The notes: generated by a model from the letters alone, not told the origin. 64,000 nt of DNA from Poriferisodalis sp022821985 (GCF_965219595.1 NZ_OZ244781.1:2790001-2854000), one strand, 5' to 3'; counted from the first letter of the stretch, positions 23,522 to 32,355 are shown. Program-made: numbers and translations.

Positions 23522-24973
23522 TCAGCGAACCTCGAACGCATCGAGGTGCAGGTCGCGCATCTCGCGACGGAAGCGGGTCCAGCTGCCGGGGAAGAACGGC
23601 AGGATGCGACCGTTGCGGTCGCGGTACCAGCCGGGGCAGTCGCCCGCCCAGCTCATCTCCTGCAGCTCCGCCTGGGTGGCTTCGGCCCATTCGTGGGTGG
23701 CGTCTCGGCGAGCCTCGATGGCGCTCGCGCCGCGGGCGAGCAGGTGTTGGATCCAGCGGCCGATGTAGTTGGTGGCGACCTCGGCCGTCATGAACACCGG
23801 AGCATGGCCTGGGGATCCGTTGACACCAGCGACGGTGAACCAATTCGGGAAACCCGGGATGGCGACGCCCCGGAATGCTTCGGGCGCCCGAGCGAAGGCT
23901 GTGCGCAGGTCGAGGCCGTCGCGCCCGTAGATCTCCAGCGCAGGCCCGCCATCGGCCCGGCCACCCAGCTTGTACCCGGTGCAGAAGATGACGACGTCGA
24001 CATCGACCTCGGTGCCGTCGGCGCTGACCACGCCGTTCGGGGTCAGCGCGGTGACGCCGTGCGGGACGAGCGTCACGTGATCCAGCGCCAGGGCGGGGTA
24101 GTAGTCGTCGGAGACCAGGATGCGTTTGCACCCCGGGTCGAACGAGGGTGTCAGTGCGGCGATCGTGTCCGGATCGGAGATCGCAGCGTGCATCTGGTCC
24201 ATGACCTCAGCGCGCAGCTCCTCGATGGCGTCGGTCTTCTTCTCGAACGCCCGTTGCCACAGCATGGTGTCGCGGTACTGCTGGCGCCGAGCACGGTGCC
24301 AACCCTCGTCGGTGGCCAGCTCCGCCTTCTCCTCATCGGTGTAGAAGCGGTTGCGGCGAGGGCGAACCCAGTTGGGCGTGCGCGAGTACACGAAGACCTC
24401 GGCCGCGTCCTTCGCCACCTCGGGAGCCACCTGGACCGCGGCCGCTGCGCTGCCCACCACCGCGACCCGACGCCCGGCGAGCTCGACGTCGTGGCGCCAC
24501 GACCCGGCGTGCCACACCAGGCCTTCGAAGGAGTCGAAGCCGTCGAGGGTGGGGTAGTGGGGTTCGGTGAGGCCACCAGTGGCTGAGACGACGAAGCGGT
24601 GACGGAGCCGTTCGCCCTCTGCCAACTCGAGTTCCCAGCAGGCGTCGTCAGGCTGCCACGATGCCCGTTCGACGGTGGTGTTGAGCCGGATGTGGTCGGC
24701 GATGCCGTACTTCTCGGCGCACGACCTGATGTAGGCCTGGATCTCGGGTTGGCCGGAGAACACCATCGAGAAGTCGGGATTGGGCTCGAAGCTGTAGCAG
24801 TAGATGTGCGACGGGATGTCGCAGTGCAGTCCGGGGTAGGTGTTGCGCAGCCACGTCCCGCCGACATCGGACTGCTTCTCGTAGACGACGAAGTCGTCGA
24901 TGCCCAGACGCTTGAGCTGGATGCCCATCACCACGCCGCTGAGGCCCGCGCCCAAGATCCCGACCAACGCCAT
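23522..24973 (-). CDS. Flavin-containing/Baeyer-Villiger-type monooxygenase
   Basis: A 483-residue FAD- and NADPH-dependent monooxygenase. The FAD Rossmann motif GAGLSG is at 8-13. VGGTWLRNTYPGLHCD at 37-52 is typical of Baeyer-Villiger enzymes. The fingerprint F-x-G-x3-H-x3-W is present as FEGLVWHAGSW (149-159), though the residue after W is Arg instead of the usual Pro/Asp. The NADPH-binding motif GSAAAAVQVAPEVAK has alanines where glycines are common. Likely inserts oxygen into a ketone or N/S-oxygenates a substrate. ATG start; divergent from the acyl-CoA dehydrogenase gene (46-nt gap). Confidence 0.88.
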   Translation of the reverse strand: MALVGILGAGLSGVVMGIQLKRLGIDDFVVYEKQSDVGGTWLRNTYPGLHCDIPSHIYCYSFEPNPDFSMVFSGQPEIQAYIRSCAEKYGIADHIRLNTTVERASWQPDDACWELELAEGERLRHRFVVSATGGLTEPHYPTLDGFDSFEGLVWHAGSWRHDVELAGRRVAVVGSAAAAVQVAPEVAKDAAEVFVYSRTPNWVRPRRNRFYTDEEKAELATDEGWHRARRQQYRDTMLWQRAFEKKTDAIEELRAEVMDQMHAAISDPDTIAALTPSFDPGCKRILVSDDYYPALALDHVTLVPHGVTALTPNGVVSADGTEVDVDVVIFCTGYKLGGRADGGPALEIYGRDGLDLRTAFARAPEAFRGVAIPGFPNWFTVAGVNGSPGHAPVFMTAEVATNYIGRWIQHLLARGASAIEARRDATHEWAEATQAELQEMSWAGDCPGWYRDRNGRILPFFPGSWTRFRREMRDLHLDAFEVR

Positions 24974-25019
24974 GGCACTAGTGTCTCAGCGGAGGCCGCG
25001 GGGACGGGCAGGCTCGAAC

Positions 25020-26225
25020 ATGACGGTCTACGACGAAGCGCACGAGTGGTACTCGGCTCACTGGGATGCCGAGATGCCCGTGGGGGACTGGTGGCGGCTC
25101 ATCTCCGAGTCGGGATGGGGCTATCCGTTCTGGCCGGCCGATCGGTTCGGTCGCGGCCTCAGCCACGTCGAAGCCACCGAAGCCGATCGCGCCCGAGATG
25201 ACGTCGGGGCGTTCGGGCCTCCGAACGGGGTGTCGGTGACGCTGGTGGCGCCCACACTGTTTGAACACGGTCCCGACCTGCTCCTCGATCGCTACCTGCC
25301 CAAGATCGCCACAGGTGAAGAGCTCTGGTGTCAGCTCTTCTCCGAGCCCGGCGCCGGATCGGACCTGGCAGGGCTGCGGACCACCGCCGAGCGAGATGGC
25401 GACGAGTGGATCATCAACGGCCAGAAGGTCTGGACCACTGCCGCTCACACGGCCGATCGGGCCGTCGTGATGGCGCGCACTGACCCCGATGTGACCAAGC
25501 ACCAAGGCATCTCGTTCTTCTGCATCGACATGGGCCAGCCCGGCGTCGAGGTTCGCCCCTTGCGGGACATGACCGGTGACTGCGAGTTCAACGAGGTCTT
25601 CATGGACAACGCCCGCGTGCGTCACGACGATGCGATCGGCGGGCTGAACAACGGCTGGCGGGCGGCCATGACGATGCTGGCCGTCGAGCGCGAGCTCGAT
25701 GCCGTGGGCCACGACGGTGGCGGCGACGTCGTCAACAACGTCGACCTCTCGGCGCCTGTCGGGGTGGTCCAGCATGAGCAGGCCACCAGCACCGGCATCT
25801 CGGGTTTCAGCTACACCACAGGCGCCATGAAAGACCGGGTCGTCCGATCGTTGCTCGACGACGAAGATCGAACCGATCCGCTGCTGCGTCAGGCGTTGGC
25901 CAACGCACACATCGAACGAGCCGTCCTGGACTGGAACGGCGCTCGACAGGTGAATCCGTCGCTCGGCAAGCTCGCCAACTCGCTGTTGTGCCGCACCCTG
26001 CGCGATCTGGGCTTCTCCGGTAAGGGCATGCCCGCACAGCTCGGCCGCGACGATCAGCCCGACGGCGGCCACTTCCTGAAGACGGCACTGTTCGCCCAGG
26101 GCATGGCCATTGCCGGCGGTACCGACGAGATCCAGCGCAACCTCATCGGCGAGCGAGAACTCGGTCTTCCCAAAGAGCCTGATCCAACCCGGGGTCTGGC
26201 GTTCAGCGAACTCCCCGACCAGTAG
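25020..26225 (+). CDS. Acyl-CoA dehydrogenase family protein
   Basis: A 401-residue FAD-dependent acyl-CoA dehydrogenase of the FadE type. CQLFSEPGAGSDLAGLRTTA and the following GDEWIINGQKVWTT are the classic flavin/substrate motifs. The C-terminal AIAGGTDEIQRNLIGERELG is the FAD-binding signature; glycine stands where many enzymes have the catalytic glutamate of YEGT, as in several actinobacterial FadE proteins. It should desaturate an acyl-CoA at C2-C3. The ATG start is chosen because family homology starts just after it. Followed after 9 nt by a SnoaL-like gene. Confidence 0.9.
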   Translation: MTVYDEAHEWYSAHWDAEMPVGDWWRLISESGWGYPFWPADRFGRGLSHVEATEADRARDDVGAFGPPNGVSVTLVAPTLFEHGPDLLLDRYLPKIATGEELWCQLFSEPGAGSDLAGLRTTAERDGDEWIINGQKVWTTAAHTADRAVVMARTDPDVTKHQGISFFCIDMGQPGVEVRPLRDMTGDCEFNEVFMDNARVRHDDAIGGLNNGWRAAMTMLAVERELDAVGHDGGGDVVNNVDLSAPVGVVQHEQATSTGISGFSYTTGAMKDRVVRSLLDDEDRTDPLLRQALANAHIERAVLDWNGARQVNPSLGKLANSLLCRTLRDLGFSGKGMPAQLGRDDQPDGGHFLKTALFAQGMAIAGGTDEIQRNLIGERELGLPKEPDPTRGLAFSELPDQ

Positions 26226-26234
26226 GAGAAGCCA

Positions 26235-26708
26235 ATGCCCTACACCGCACAACAACTGTCGGACCTCCAGGACATCCGCGACGTCCTGCACTCGTACTGC
26301 CGCGCCATCGATGACAACCGTCCCGATGACGTGGTCGAGCTGTTCACCGATGACTGCGAGTACGACTACGGCGGCGATCTCGGGACGTTCAACGACAAGG
26401 CGTACGCGTACAAGTTCTTCCGGGCGGGGACCGACAAGATCTACAAGCGGTCTGCGCACTACGTGAGCAACATCGAGGTCAGCTTCAACGGCGACGACTC
26501 GGCCGAGACGGTGACCTATCTCGACGCGTGGCACGAGTTCCACGAGGACATCGACAACGCGTGGGTCTTCGGCCGCTACGTCGACTCGTTCGTGCGCACC
26601 GGCGCGGGTTGGCGGATCTGCAAGCGCCAGGTGCTCACGATGGGTCAGGAAGCGTGGCCCCGCGAGGTCGACTACATGGCGCGCCACGTGTTGCCGCCTC
26701 GTCGCTGA
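26235..26708 (+). CDS. SnoaL-like/NTF2-fold protein
   Basis: A 157-residue NTF2-like cone-fold protein of the SnoaL_4 type. It begins LQDIRDVLHSYCRAIDDNRP and DDVVELFTDDCEYDYGG, the helix-plus-strand pattern typical for the group. Related proteins include ring-hydroxylating dioxygenase beta-like subunits, steroid isomerases and polyketide cyclases. Asp26 and His72 are possible catalytic residues, by position only. It begins 9 nt after the acyl-CoA dehydrogenase stop, so it probably serves the same pathway, for example on a steroid or cyclic substrate. Confidence 0.8.
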   Translation: MPYTAQQLSDLQDIRDVLHSYCRAIDDNRPDDVVELFTDDCEYDYGGDLGTFNDKAYAYKFFRAGTDKIYKRSAHYVSNIEVSFNGDDSAETVTYLDAWHEFHEDIDNAWVFGRYVDSFVRTGAGWRICKRQVLTMGQEAWPREVDYMARHVLPPRR

Positions 26709-26744
26709 GGTTCGCCACGCCGTTGGGGGCCGCCGCCTCGCCGG

Positions 26745-27968
26745 TCAGCTGACGCCCGACGGCACGCCGTCGATCATCACGCCGGTGTCGTGCAACTTGT
26801 CGATCTGTTCGTCGGACAGTCCCAGCTCCGCCAGGACCTCGCGGTTGTGCTCGCCCTGGAACGGCGCCAAGCCTGCGGGGGGTAGCTCGCCCGCGCTGAA
26901 CTTCCAGGGCGGCGATGGGACGCGAGCGGTGCCCCCGGCACGGTCGTCGACCTCGCGGATGGCTCCACGCTCGGTGGCCCACGCGGACTCGGCGATCTCC
27001 GACACCGTGCGGATGGTGCCCACCGCTAGCCCAGCCTCACTGACCTGGGCCTCGAGCTCTTCGATGGTGCGGAACGTCAGCACCCAATCGCGGATCTCGG
27101 CATGCAGCTCGGCCCAGTTCTGGCGCCGGAATTCGGGGGTGATGAACCGGATGTCGAGCAGCAGGTCGTTGCGGCGCATCATGGCGCAATAGCGCTGGAA
27201 CACGAACGTGGCGACGGGGCTGGCCGCAATGGTGATGAGCTGGCCGTCGGGGAGCTCGAACACCGGCGATTCAGGCGCGCTGAGGGCCAGCGGTTCGCCT
27301 TCGACGTCGATGTCCGACAACTCGTAGCTCACGCGGTCGTTGACAGCGAGCATCGAGTGCACCATGGCCACGTCGACGTGTTGCCCTTCGCCGGTGCGGT
27401 CGCGGTGCGCCAGCGCGGCCAGCGTGGCGATCACGCCCTGGAGGCCGGTGTAGACGTCGGCGTGGTTGTACGCGTCGTTCTCGACCGAGGTCAGCGTGTC
27501 GCCGTAGTGGCGCGAGATGATCTCTGTGAACCCCGACTCGGCCTGCACCGTCGGGGCGAACGCCGGCCGGTTGCGCCACGGACCGGTCTGGCCGTATCCG
27601 CTGATCGACACCATGATCAGCGTCGGGTTGACGGCGAGAAGATCCTGGTATCCGAGGCCAAAGCCGTCGAGCGTGCCGGGCCGGAAGTTCTCCACCACGA
27701 TGTCGGCCTCGGCCACGAGCTGGCGCACGATGTCCTGGGCTTCGACGAAGTTGAGGTCGAGGCTGATGGCGCGCTTGCCGCTGTTCTGCTGGGCGAAGTA
27801 GAGCGACATCGGTCCGACGTGGGGCTGGCCGCTTCGGCCCGTGTCCGGTGCGGGGGGCTCGATCTTGACCACCGATGCGCCCAGGTCGCGCAGTTGCTTG
27901 GTGCAATGGGGGCCGGCGAGCACCCGGGTGAAGTCGACGATCTTGACGCCGTCCAGCGGGGTGGTCAT
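26745..27968 (-). CDS. Family III (CaiB/BaiF) CoA-transferase, single domain
   Basis: A 407-residue CoA-transferase with the family start VKIVDFTRVLAGPHCTKQLR. The catalytic aspartate is Asp171 in NHADVYTGLQG, and RTGEGQHVDVAMVHSM follows. Length is normal for a single-domain enzyme, unlike the two double-length genes in this window. It should form an aspartyl-CoA thioester intermediate and exchange CoA between two acids. The ATG overlaps the stop of the upstream enoyl-CoA hydratase gene (ATGA at 27965-27968), so the two act as a unit. Confidence 0.9.
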   Translation of the reverse strand: MTTPLDGVKIVDFTRVLAGPHCTKQLRDLGASVVKIEPPAPDTGRSGQPHVGPMSLYFAQQNSGKRAISLDLNFVEAQDIVRQLVAEADIVVENFRPGTLDGFGLGYQDLLAVNPTLIMVSISGYGQTGPWRNRPAFAPTVQAESGFTEIISRHYGDTLTSVENDAYNHADVYTGLQGVIATLAALAHRDRTGEGQHVDVAMVHSMLAVNDRVSYELSDIDVEGEPLALSAPESPVFELPDGQLITIAASPVATFVFQRYCAMMRRNDLLLDIRFITPEFRRQNWAELHAEIRDWVLTFRTIEELEAQVSEAGLAVGTIRTVSEIAESAWATERGAIREVDDRAGGTARVPSPPWKFSAGELPPAGLAPFQGEHNREVLAELGLSDEQIDKLHDTGVMIDGVPSGVS

Positions 27969-28726
27969 CGGCCCTGGAAGATCGCGGTGCCGGGACCGGT
28001 CTCGGCGAAGGCGGTCATGCCGGTCTGGAGGTCTTCTGAGGCCCACACGGGCTTCGCGGCCTCGTCCTGGACCACATCGGCGGCTCGCACACCCTCGCTG
28101 GTGGTGATAGCAGCCAGGCGTTTGATGGCGGCGTAGGAGACGTTCGGGCCCGTCGCCAACTGGCGGGCCCACGACAGTGACGCATTCTCCAGTTCGTCGT
28201 CTTCCACCACGACGTTCACGATGCCCCACTTCTCGAGCAGCACAGGATCGTGGCGGCGAGCGAACATTGCGATCTCTTTGCCGCGGCTCGCGCCGGCTCG
28301 ATCCACGACGCGTTGCACTCCGCCGAGCAACGGCATCAGGCCCAGGGTGGCTTCCACGAGTCCGAGCCGGGCCGACGCCCCGCAGATGATGAAGTCGCAG
28401 GCCAGGGCGACCTCGAATCCGCCGCCGAGCGCGAGGCCGTGGACGGCGGCGATGGTGGGCAGCGGCACGCCTTCGAGTCGTTCGAGGACGGCGGCCGCGT
28501 CCTGGGCGCGGCCTTCTTCCGATCCGAACCCGTCGACGTCGGCGCCGGCCGAGAAGTGTTTCATCTCGCTGCGGAGCAGGATCGCGCGGCCACCGGCGTC
28601 TGCTGCGCTTTCGAAGGCCCCGATCAGCTGGTCGATGAAGGCGCCGTTGAGCAGGTTGTGCGGTGGCTTGGCCATCGTGACCACGGCGACGGCGCCGTCT
28701 ATCTCGAGCCGGACATGGTCGGACAT
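27965..28726 (-). CDS. Enoyl-CoA hydratase/isomerase family protein
   Basis: A 253-residue crotonase-fold enzyme. The oxyanion segment HFSAGADV is at about 57-64. GGGFEVALACDF gives Glu105, and LVEATLGLMPLLGG gives Glu125; both correspond to the crotonase catalytic glutamates. ATG start directly before VRLEIDGAVAVVTM. Expressed with the CoA-transferase gene through a 4-nt overlap. Together they can make and hydrate (or isomerise) an enoyl-CoA; the substrate is unknown. Confidence 0.88.
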   Translation of the reverse strand: MSDHVRLEIDGAVAVVTMAKPPHNLLNGAFIDQLIGAFESAADAGGRAILLRSEMKHFSAGADVDGFGSEEGRAQDAAAVLERLEGVPLPTIAAVHGLALGGGFEVALACDFIICGASARLGLVEATLGLMPLLGGVQRVVDRAGASRGKEIAMFARRHDPVLLEKWGIVNVVVEDDELENASLSWARQLATGPNVSYAAIKRLAAITTSEGVRAADVVQDEAAKPVWASEDLQTGMTAFAETGPGTAIFQGR

Positions 28727-28837
28727 GAGCCAAGTTTGCCCGACGCTCGGCTGTCCCCGCAGAACTTCGAAAACCATGCTGCTGGGGCCGCAACATCTCA
28801 GTACGGTCGTTGAGGCGATCCTGATCGGAACACAGCC

Positions 28838-29665
28838 ATGCCCAAGAGCTCCCAAGCCCGCGTCTCGACTGACATCGCGACACGGTGCGAAGTCGGTCCT
28901 CGGGATCGGCAGGAGGATCGCGTTCGTGCAGCCGTGAACAGCGACGGTTCTTGGATGTTGGCGGTGGCCGACGGGCTGGGCGGCCATCCGTTCGGGGACG
29001 AGGCAGCGCAGGCGGCAGTGGATGCGCTGCCGGAACGGATCGGCAGCCCCGCCGAGATGGCGGCGGTGTTCGATGCGGCCAACGCGGCGACGTGGGCGCT
29101 GCATCCGGAGATGAGAAGCCCCGACGACGGTCTGTCGTCAGTAATCGCGTTGACGACGTTGGTAGTTGCTGCGTGGACTCCCCAAAGCGGATTGTTGGTG
29201 TCGTGGGTGGGCGACTCGATGGCGTTCTTGGTGCCGGTCGCTGGCGGGCCGGGGTGGCACAGTACCCCGCACGGCGGTCCCATGGGATTCGTGAGCCGTG
29301 GCGTCGGCATGTTTCGTGCGGGTCATGGCGACGGCTACGAGCTGCCACCTGGCCATCTCGAGAATCTGAGCGATGATGTCCCGACTGGGCGTGTCGAGGG
29401 CTGGATTGAGGATCAGGGGCTGCTGGTTGTGCTGGCGAGCGACGGGTTGTTCGATCCGGTACTGATGGCTCACGACAGGGGCTGGTTCGGCGATGATCCC
29501 GACGACCTCAGCCTCGGCTTCGCATTGCCGCCCGACCAGCGGGGCTCCGCCGACGCCGTGGCCGACACGTTGATGGACACCGCCCAATTCGCCGGCCTGA
29601 TCGACAACACCACCATCGCAGTGGCCCGCATCGCCGGAACTGGGAGTGGAGCTAAGGGGAATTGA
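28838..29665 (+). CDS. PP2C-type protein serine/threonine phosphatase
   Basis: A 275-residue PPM/PP2C-like phosphatase. The metal-binding motifs are RQEDR (Asp27), VADGLGGHPFGD (Asp45, Gly46), SWVGDSMAF, LASDGLFD and the terminal DNTTIAVARI. All key aspartates of bacterial PP2C enzymes are present, so it should be active and Mn2+/Mg2+-dependent. No transmembrane segment is seen, unlike PstP. No kinase gene lies nearby. The last 19 nt overlap the tRNA-Ala gene on the other strand. ATG start; divergent from the hydratase gene. Confidence 0.88.
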   Translation: MPKSSQARVSTDIATRCEVGPRDRQEDRVRAAVNSDGSWMLAVADGLGGHPFGDEAAQAAVDALPERIGSPAEMAAVFDAANAATWALHPEMRSPDDGLSSVIALTTLVVAAWTPQSGLLVSWVGDSMAFLVPVAGGPGWHSTPHGGPMGFVSRGVGMFRAGHGDGYELPPGHLENLSDDVPTGRVEGWIEDQGLLVVLASDGLFDPVLMAHDRGWFGDDPDDLSLGFALPPDQRGSADAVADTLMDTAQFAGLIDNTTIAVARIAGTGSGAKGN

Positions 29666-29719
29666 ACCCCTGACCTCTTCCATGCCATGGAAGCGCTCTA
29701 CCAACTGAGCTATAGCCCC
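29647..29719 (-). tRNA. tRNA-Ala (GGC anticodon)
   Basis: Read on the minus strand, the 73-nt sequence begins GGGGCTATAGCTCAGTTGG and folds as a standard cloverleaf. The acceptor GGGGCTA pairs with TAGCTCC with one G-U, and the D-loop is AGTTGGTAGA. The anticodon stem CTTCC/GGAAG encloses ATGGCAT with anticodon GGC, and the T-arm is GGGGTTCAATTCCCC. The discriminator is A and CCA is not encoded. It overlaps the 3' end of the PP2C gene on the opposite strand. Confidence 0.96.
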
Positions 29720-29819
29720 GAGGCTCCACGACGATACCAGCGCGCTGCTCAGAACTGAGAGTGGATCGAGAGGGCGATCGGGCGCGCAAGCGGTGCGCTG
29801 CGGGCATATCGTCGGGCAC

Positions 29820-30206
29820 ATGAGCATTCCCGTGGAGCCCGGCGACATCGGCAAGCAGATGGAGCAATTCGGCGACGCTGCGTATGTGCTGACGGTGCGC
29901 GACGATGCCACGCCGCACATCGCCCACTTGGCGATGCGGCTCGACGGCGAGGTGCTGCGGTGCGGCGCCAGCCGTTCGGCTGCGGCCAACGTGGCGCAGC
30001 GGCCGACGATCTCAGTGCTGTGGCCGCCGTACGAGCCGGGCGGCTACTCGATGATCGTCGACGCCGTGGCCCGCACGGTCGACAGTGCCGACGGGCCCGA
30101 GTTGGAACTGCGGCCGACCAGTGGCGTCCTGCACCGGCCTGCAACGCCGGCAACCCCGGCGACCAATCCCAACTGCAGCTCAGACTGCGCCCCGCTCAGC
30201 GCCTGA
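29820..30206 (+). CDS. Pyridoxamine-5'-phosphate oxidase-like (split-barrel flavin) protein
   Basis: A 128-residue split-barrel protein. DAAYVLTVRDDATPHIAHLA followed by RLDGEVLRCGASRSAAANV resembles the PNPOx-like/F420-binding group, in which the strand-loop-strand and the SRSAAAN loop bind FMN or F420 phosphate. It is shorter than true PdxH and lacks its C-terminal part. The role is likely flavin/deazaflavin-dependent reduction or cofactor binding. The C-terminal tail (ATPATPATNPNCSS) is low-complexity. ATG start chosen at the first conserved residues. Confidence 0.7.
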   Translation: MSIPVEPGDIGKQMEQFGDAAYVLTVRDDATPHIAHLAMRLDGEVLRCGASRSAAANVAQRPTISVLWPPYEPGGYSMIVDAVARTVDSADGPELELRPTSGVLHRPATPATPATNPNCSSDCAPLSA

Positions 30207-30299
30207 GCCAGCGGGCGCTAGCTCTCCAGGTCCGTTGCTGCGCCTGATGCTTCAACGACGCTTCGAGCCGGCTGGGGCTAGCTCTTCAGGTCGTTGAAG
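30205..30299. repeat. Duplicated 3' end of the LLM oxidoreductase gene
   Basis: Two copies of a 35-nt stretch lie 60 nt apart, at 30205-30240 and 30265-30299, both with the core CTAGCTCT-CAGGTC. The second is the true 3' end of the oxidoreductase gene (stop codon included) and the first is a decayed copy downstream of it. A perfect 10-nt inverted repeat, CTTCAACGAC at 30250-30259 and GTCGTTGAAG at 30290-30299, spans the end of the gene and could form a hairpin. Confidence 0.6.
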
Positions 30300-31291
30300 A
30301 TTGTCTCCCAGCGGGAGCGGTCGCCCTTGTAGGGGGCGTAGAAGCTGACTCGGTCGACGACGTCGTCGAATCGGCGCTTCAGCTCGGTGGCCACCTGCTC
30401 GGGCTCGGCCACTACGGCGAACGCATCGAGGATGTCGTCGTCGACCAGGTTGGCCATCTCGACCCAGCGGCCTTCCTTGGACATGGCGTTCAGCTCGGTC
30501 TGCATGTCGCCCCAGCCATGGCAGTCCAAGACCGGCCGGTAGGCAGGCGTGGAGCCGTAGAACGCCACCTGCTGCTTGGTGGCCTGGCGCGCCTTCTCCA
30601 TGTCCTCTTCGGTGTTGCCGGTCACGATGAACGACGGCCCCGAGATGGTGATCTCGCTGGGATCACGGCCGGCCCGGGCAGCACCCCGCTCGAGCGCCGG
30701 GATGGTCTCTTCACGCAGGTACTTCTCGGTGGTGAAACCGTGGCACAGGAAGATGTCGCAGGTCTCGCCCGCTACCGCCGTCATCAGCGGGCCCACGCCC
30801 GCCAGCGCCAGCCGCGGCGTGCCGTAGGGATTCGGCCCGGGATCGAAGAACGGCGTCATCAGCGTGTGCTCGTAGAAGTCACCGCGGAAATTCAGCTTCT
30901 CGCCGTTGTTCCAGCAGTCCCAGATGGCCTTGATCGCCATGATCATCTCGCGCATGCGGGCCGCCGGCTTGGACCATTCCATCGAGAACCGCCGGGTGAT
31001 GTGCGGGCGGATCTGGCTGCCCAACCCCAGGATGAATCGCCCTTCCGACAGCGTCTGGATGTCGTTGGCGCTGTAGGCCAGCGTCATCGGGTTGCGGGCA
31101 AAGCCCACCGCGATGTTCGTGCCGAGGTCCACTGTCTCGGTCGCGTGCGCGATGAGCGGGAGCATCGTGAACGGATCGTGGCTGGTCTCTGGCACCCACA
31201 AACCGTCGTAACCCAATGCTTCTTGTTCTCGACTCGACTCCATCAGGTTGTCGAATCCGCTTGTGACTCCGAGGCCGCCATCTACCTTCAT
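30278..31291 (-). CDS. LLM-class F420-dependent oxidoreductase (TIGR03617-like)
   Basis: A 337-residue luciferase-like monooxygenase-fold protein. It opens MKVDGGLGVTSGFDNLMESS and continues EALGYDGLWVPETSHDPFTM. The segment TETVDLGTNIAVGFARNPMT contains the nonprolyl cis-peptide region that contacts the F420 or FMN, and GRFILGLGSQIRPHITRRF is the typical core signature. This subgroup is common in Mycobacterium and Acidimicrobiia and is expected to be F420-dependent, by family; F420 use is not shown by the sequence alone. It lies 17 nt downstream of a phosphotransferase gene and is probably co-transcribed. Confidence 0.88.
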   Translation of the reverse strand: MKVDGGLGVTSGFDNLMESSREQEALGYDGLWVPETSHDPFTMLPLIAHATETVDLGTNIAVGFARNPMTLAYSANDIQTLSEGRFILGLGSQIRPHITRRFSMEWSKPAARMREMIMAIKAIWDCWNNGEKLNFRGDFYEHTLMTPFFDPGPNPYGTPRLALAGVGPLMTAVAGETCDIFLCHGFTTEKYLREETIPALERGAARAGRDPSEITISGPSFIVTGNTEEDMEKARQATKQQVAFYGSTPAYRPVLDCHGWGDMQTELNAMSKEGRWVEMANLVDDDILDAFAVVAEPEQVATELKRRFDDVVDRVSFYAPYKGDRSRWETIFNDLKS

Positions 31292-31308
31292 GGCCGGGAG
31301 AGTAGTAG

Positions 31309-32355
31309 CTAGAGGTTTGCCAGCACCGACTCGGCACGCTCGGCCAGCGACACGATGCTCTGCGGGAACTCGTGGACCTCAGGAGGTATCTCTGGTATTG
31401 CGCCGCCCACGTAACGCGCATGCACGCCTTCGAGAATGCAGGCCAGGCGCCAGCTCGCAAAGGCGAAGTGCCATTCGATGCTGCTGATGTCGCGGCCGGT
31501 CAGCTCGGCATAGGCGTGTGCGAGCTGGTCGCGGGTCCAGAAGCCCTCGGCCGCGGTGGCGTCGTGCCCGAGCGGGTTGAAGCCGTCGTCGGCCTCGACC
31601 CAGTAGCCCAGCAGGAATCCCAGCTCGGCGACCGGGTCGCCCAGCGTGGAGATCTCCCAGTCCAGCACGGCCGCCAAGTCTCCGTCGGTTGTGGAAAGGC
31701 AGTTGTCGAGGCGGTAGTCGCCGTGGACCAGGGTGGCCTCGGTCTGCGGCGGGATCGAGGCCACCAGCACATCGTGGACGCGTTCGATGATCGGCAGGTC
31801 CCGCGACGTCATGGCGTTGAACTGGCGCCGCCAGACGTGGAGCTGGCGAGCCACGTAGTCCTCCGGCCGACCGAGCGTGGCGAGCCCCGTGGCCTCCAAG
31901 TCGGTGCCGTGGATGGCGGCGAGCACCTCCACCATCCGCAGGCTCAGCGCCCCGCGGGCCTCAGGGGTGAGCGTCTCGGCGTCGTCGAGCGAGCGCAGCA
32001 CGGTGCCGTCGACAAAGTCGGTCACATAGAAGTCGGCGCCGTTCACCTCGGCGTCAGTGCACAGGCCCACGACCGGCGGTGTAGGGACCTCGGTGGGCTC
32101 CAGCGATGACAGCAGGCGATGCTCGCGCACCATGTCGTGCGCCCCGGCCAGCAGGTGCGCCAGCGGCGGACGGCGCAGCACCCACCGGCAGCCCGTGGCG
32201 TCGCTGACGCGGTAGGTGAGGTTGGAGTGGCCGCCGGCGATGATCTCGAACTGCAGTGGCGGGCTGAGCTCGACCCGTTCGGCCATCCAGGCCGTGACCG
32301 GCTGAGGATTGATGCCGGCGACCGGACTGCTCGCATCGGAGACTGCGTCAGACAC
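31309..32355 (-). CDS. Phosphotransferase family protein (APH-like, acyl-CoA-associated type)
   Basis: A 348-residue APH-fold protein, paralogous to 13053-14123. GGHSNLTYRV is the nucleotide loop, the catalytic loop is LVHGDYRLDNCLS, and VLDWEISTLGDPVAELGF carries the metal aspartate. Related proteins occur with acyl-CoA dehydrogenases and steroid/fatty-acid degradation genes and may phosphorylate hydroxyacyl substrates. It precedes an LLM oxidoreductase by 17 nt, suggesting a shared catabolic role. ATG start. Divergent from the MFS gene. Confidence 0.85.
   Translation of the reverse strand: MSDAVSDASSPVAGINPQPVTAWMAERVELSPPLQFEIIAGGHSNLTYRVSDATGCRWVLRRPPLAHLLAGAHDMVREHRLLSSLEPTEVPTPPVVGLCTDAEVNGADFYVTDFVDGTVLRSLDDAETLTPEARGALSLRMVEVLAAIHGTDLEATGLATLGRPEDYVARQLHVWRRQFNAMTSRDLPIIERVHDVLVASIPPQTEATLVHGDYRLDNCLSTTDGDLAAVLDWEISTLGDPVAELGFLLGYWVEADDGFNPLGHDATAAEGFWTRDQLAHAYAELTGRDISSIEWHFAFASWRLACILEGVHARYVGGAIPEIPPEVHEFPQSIVSLAERAESVLANL

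Noticed and set aside
24978..26687. Minus-strand frame across the acyl-CoA dehydrogenase and SnoaL genes
   Set aside because: No motifs in its translation; it is the antisense of two well-supported genes.
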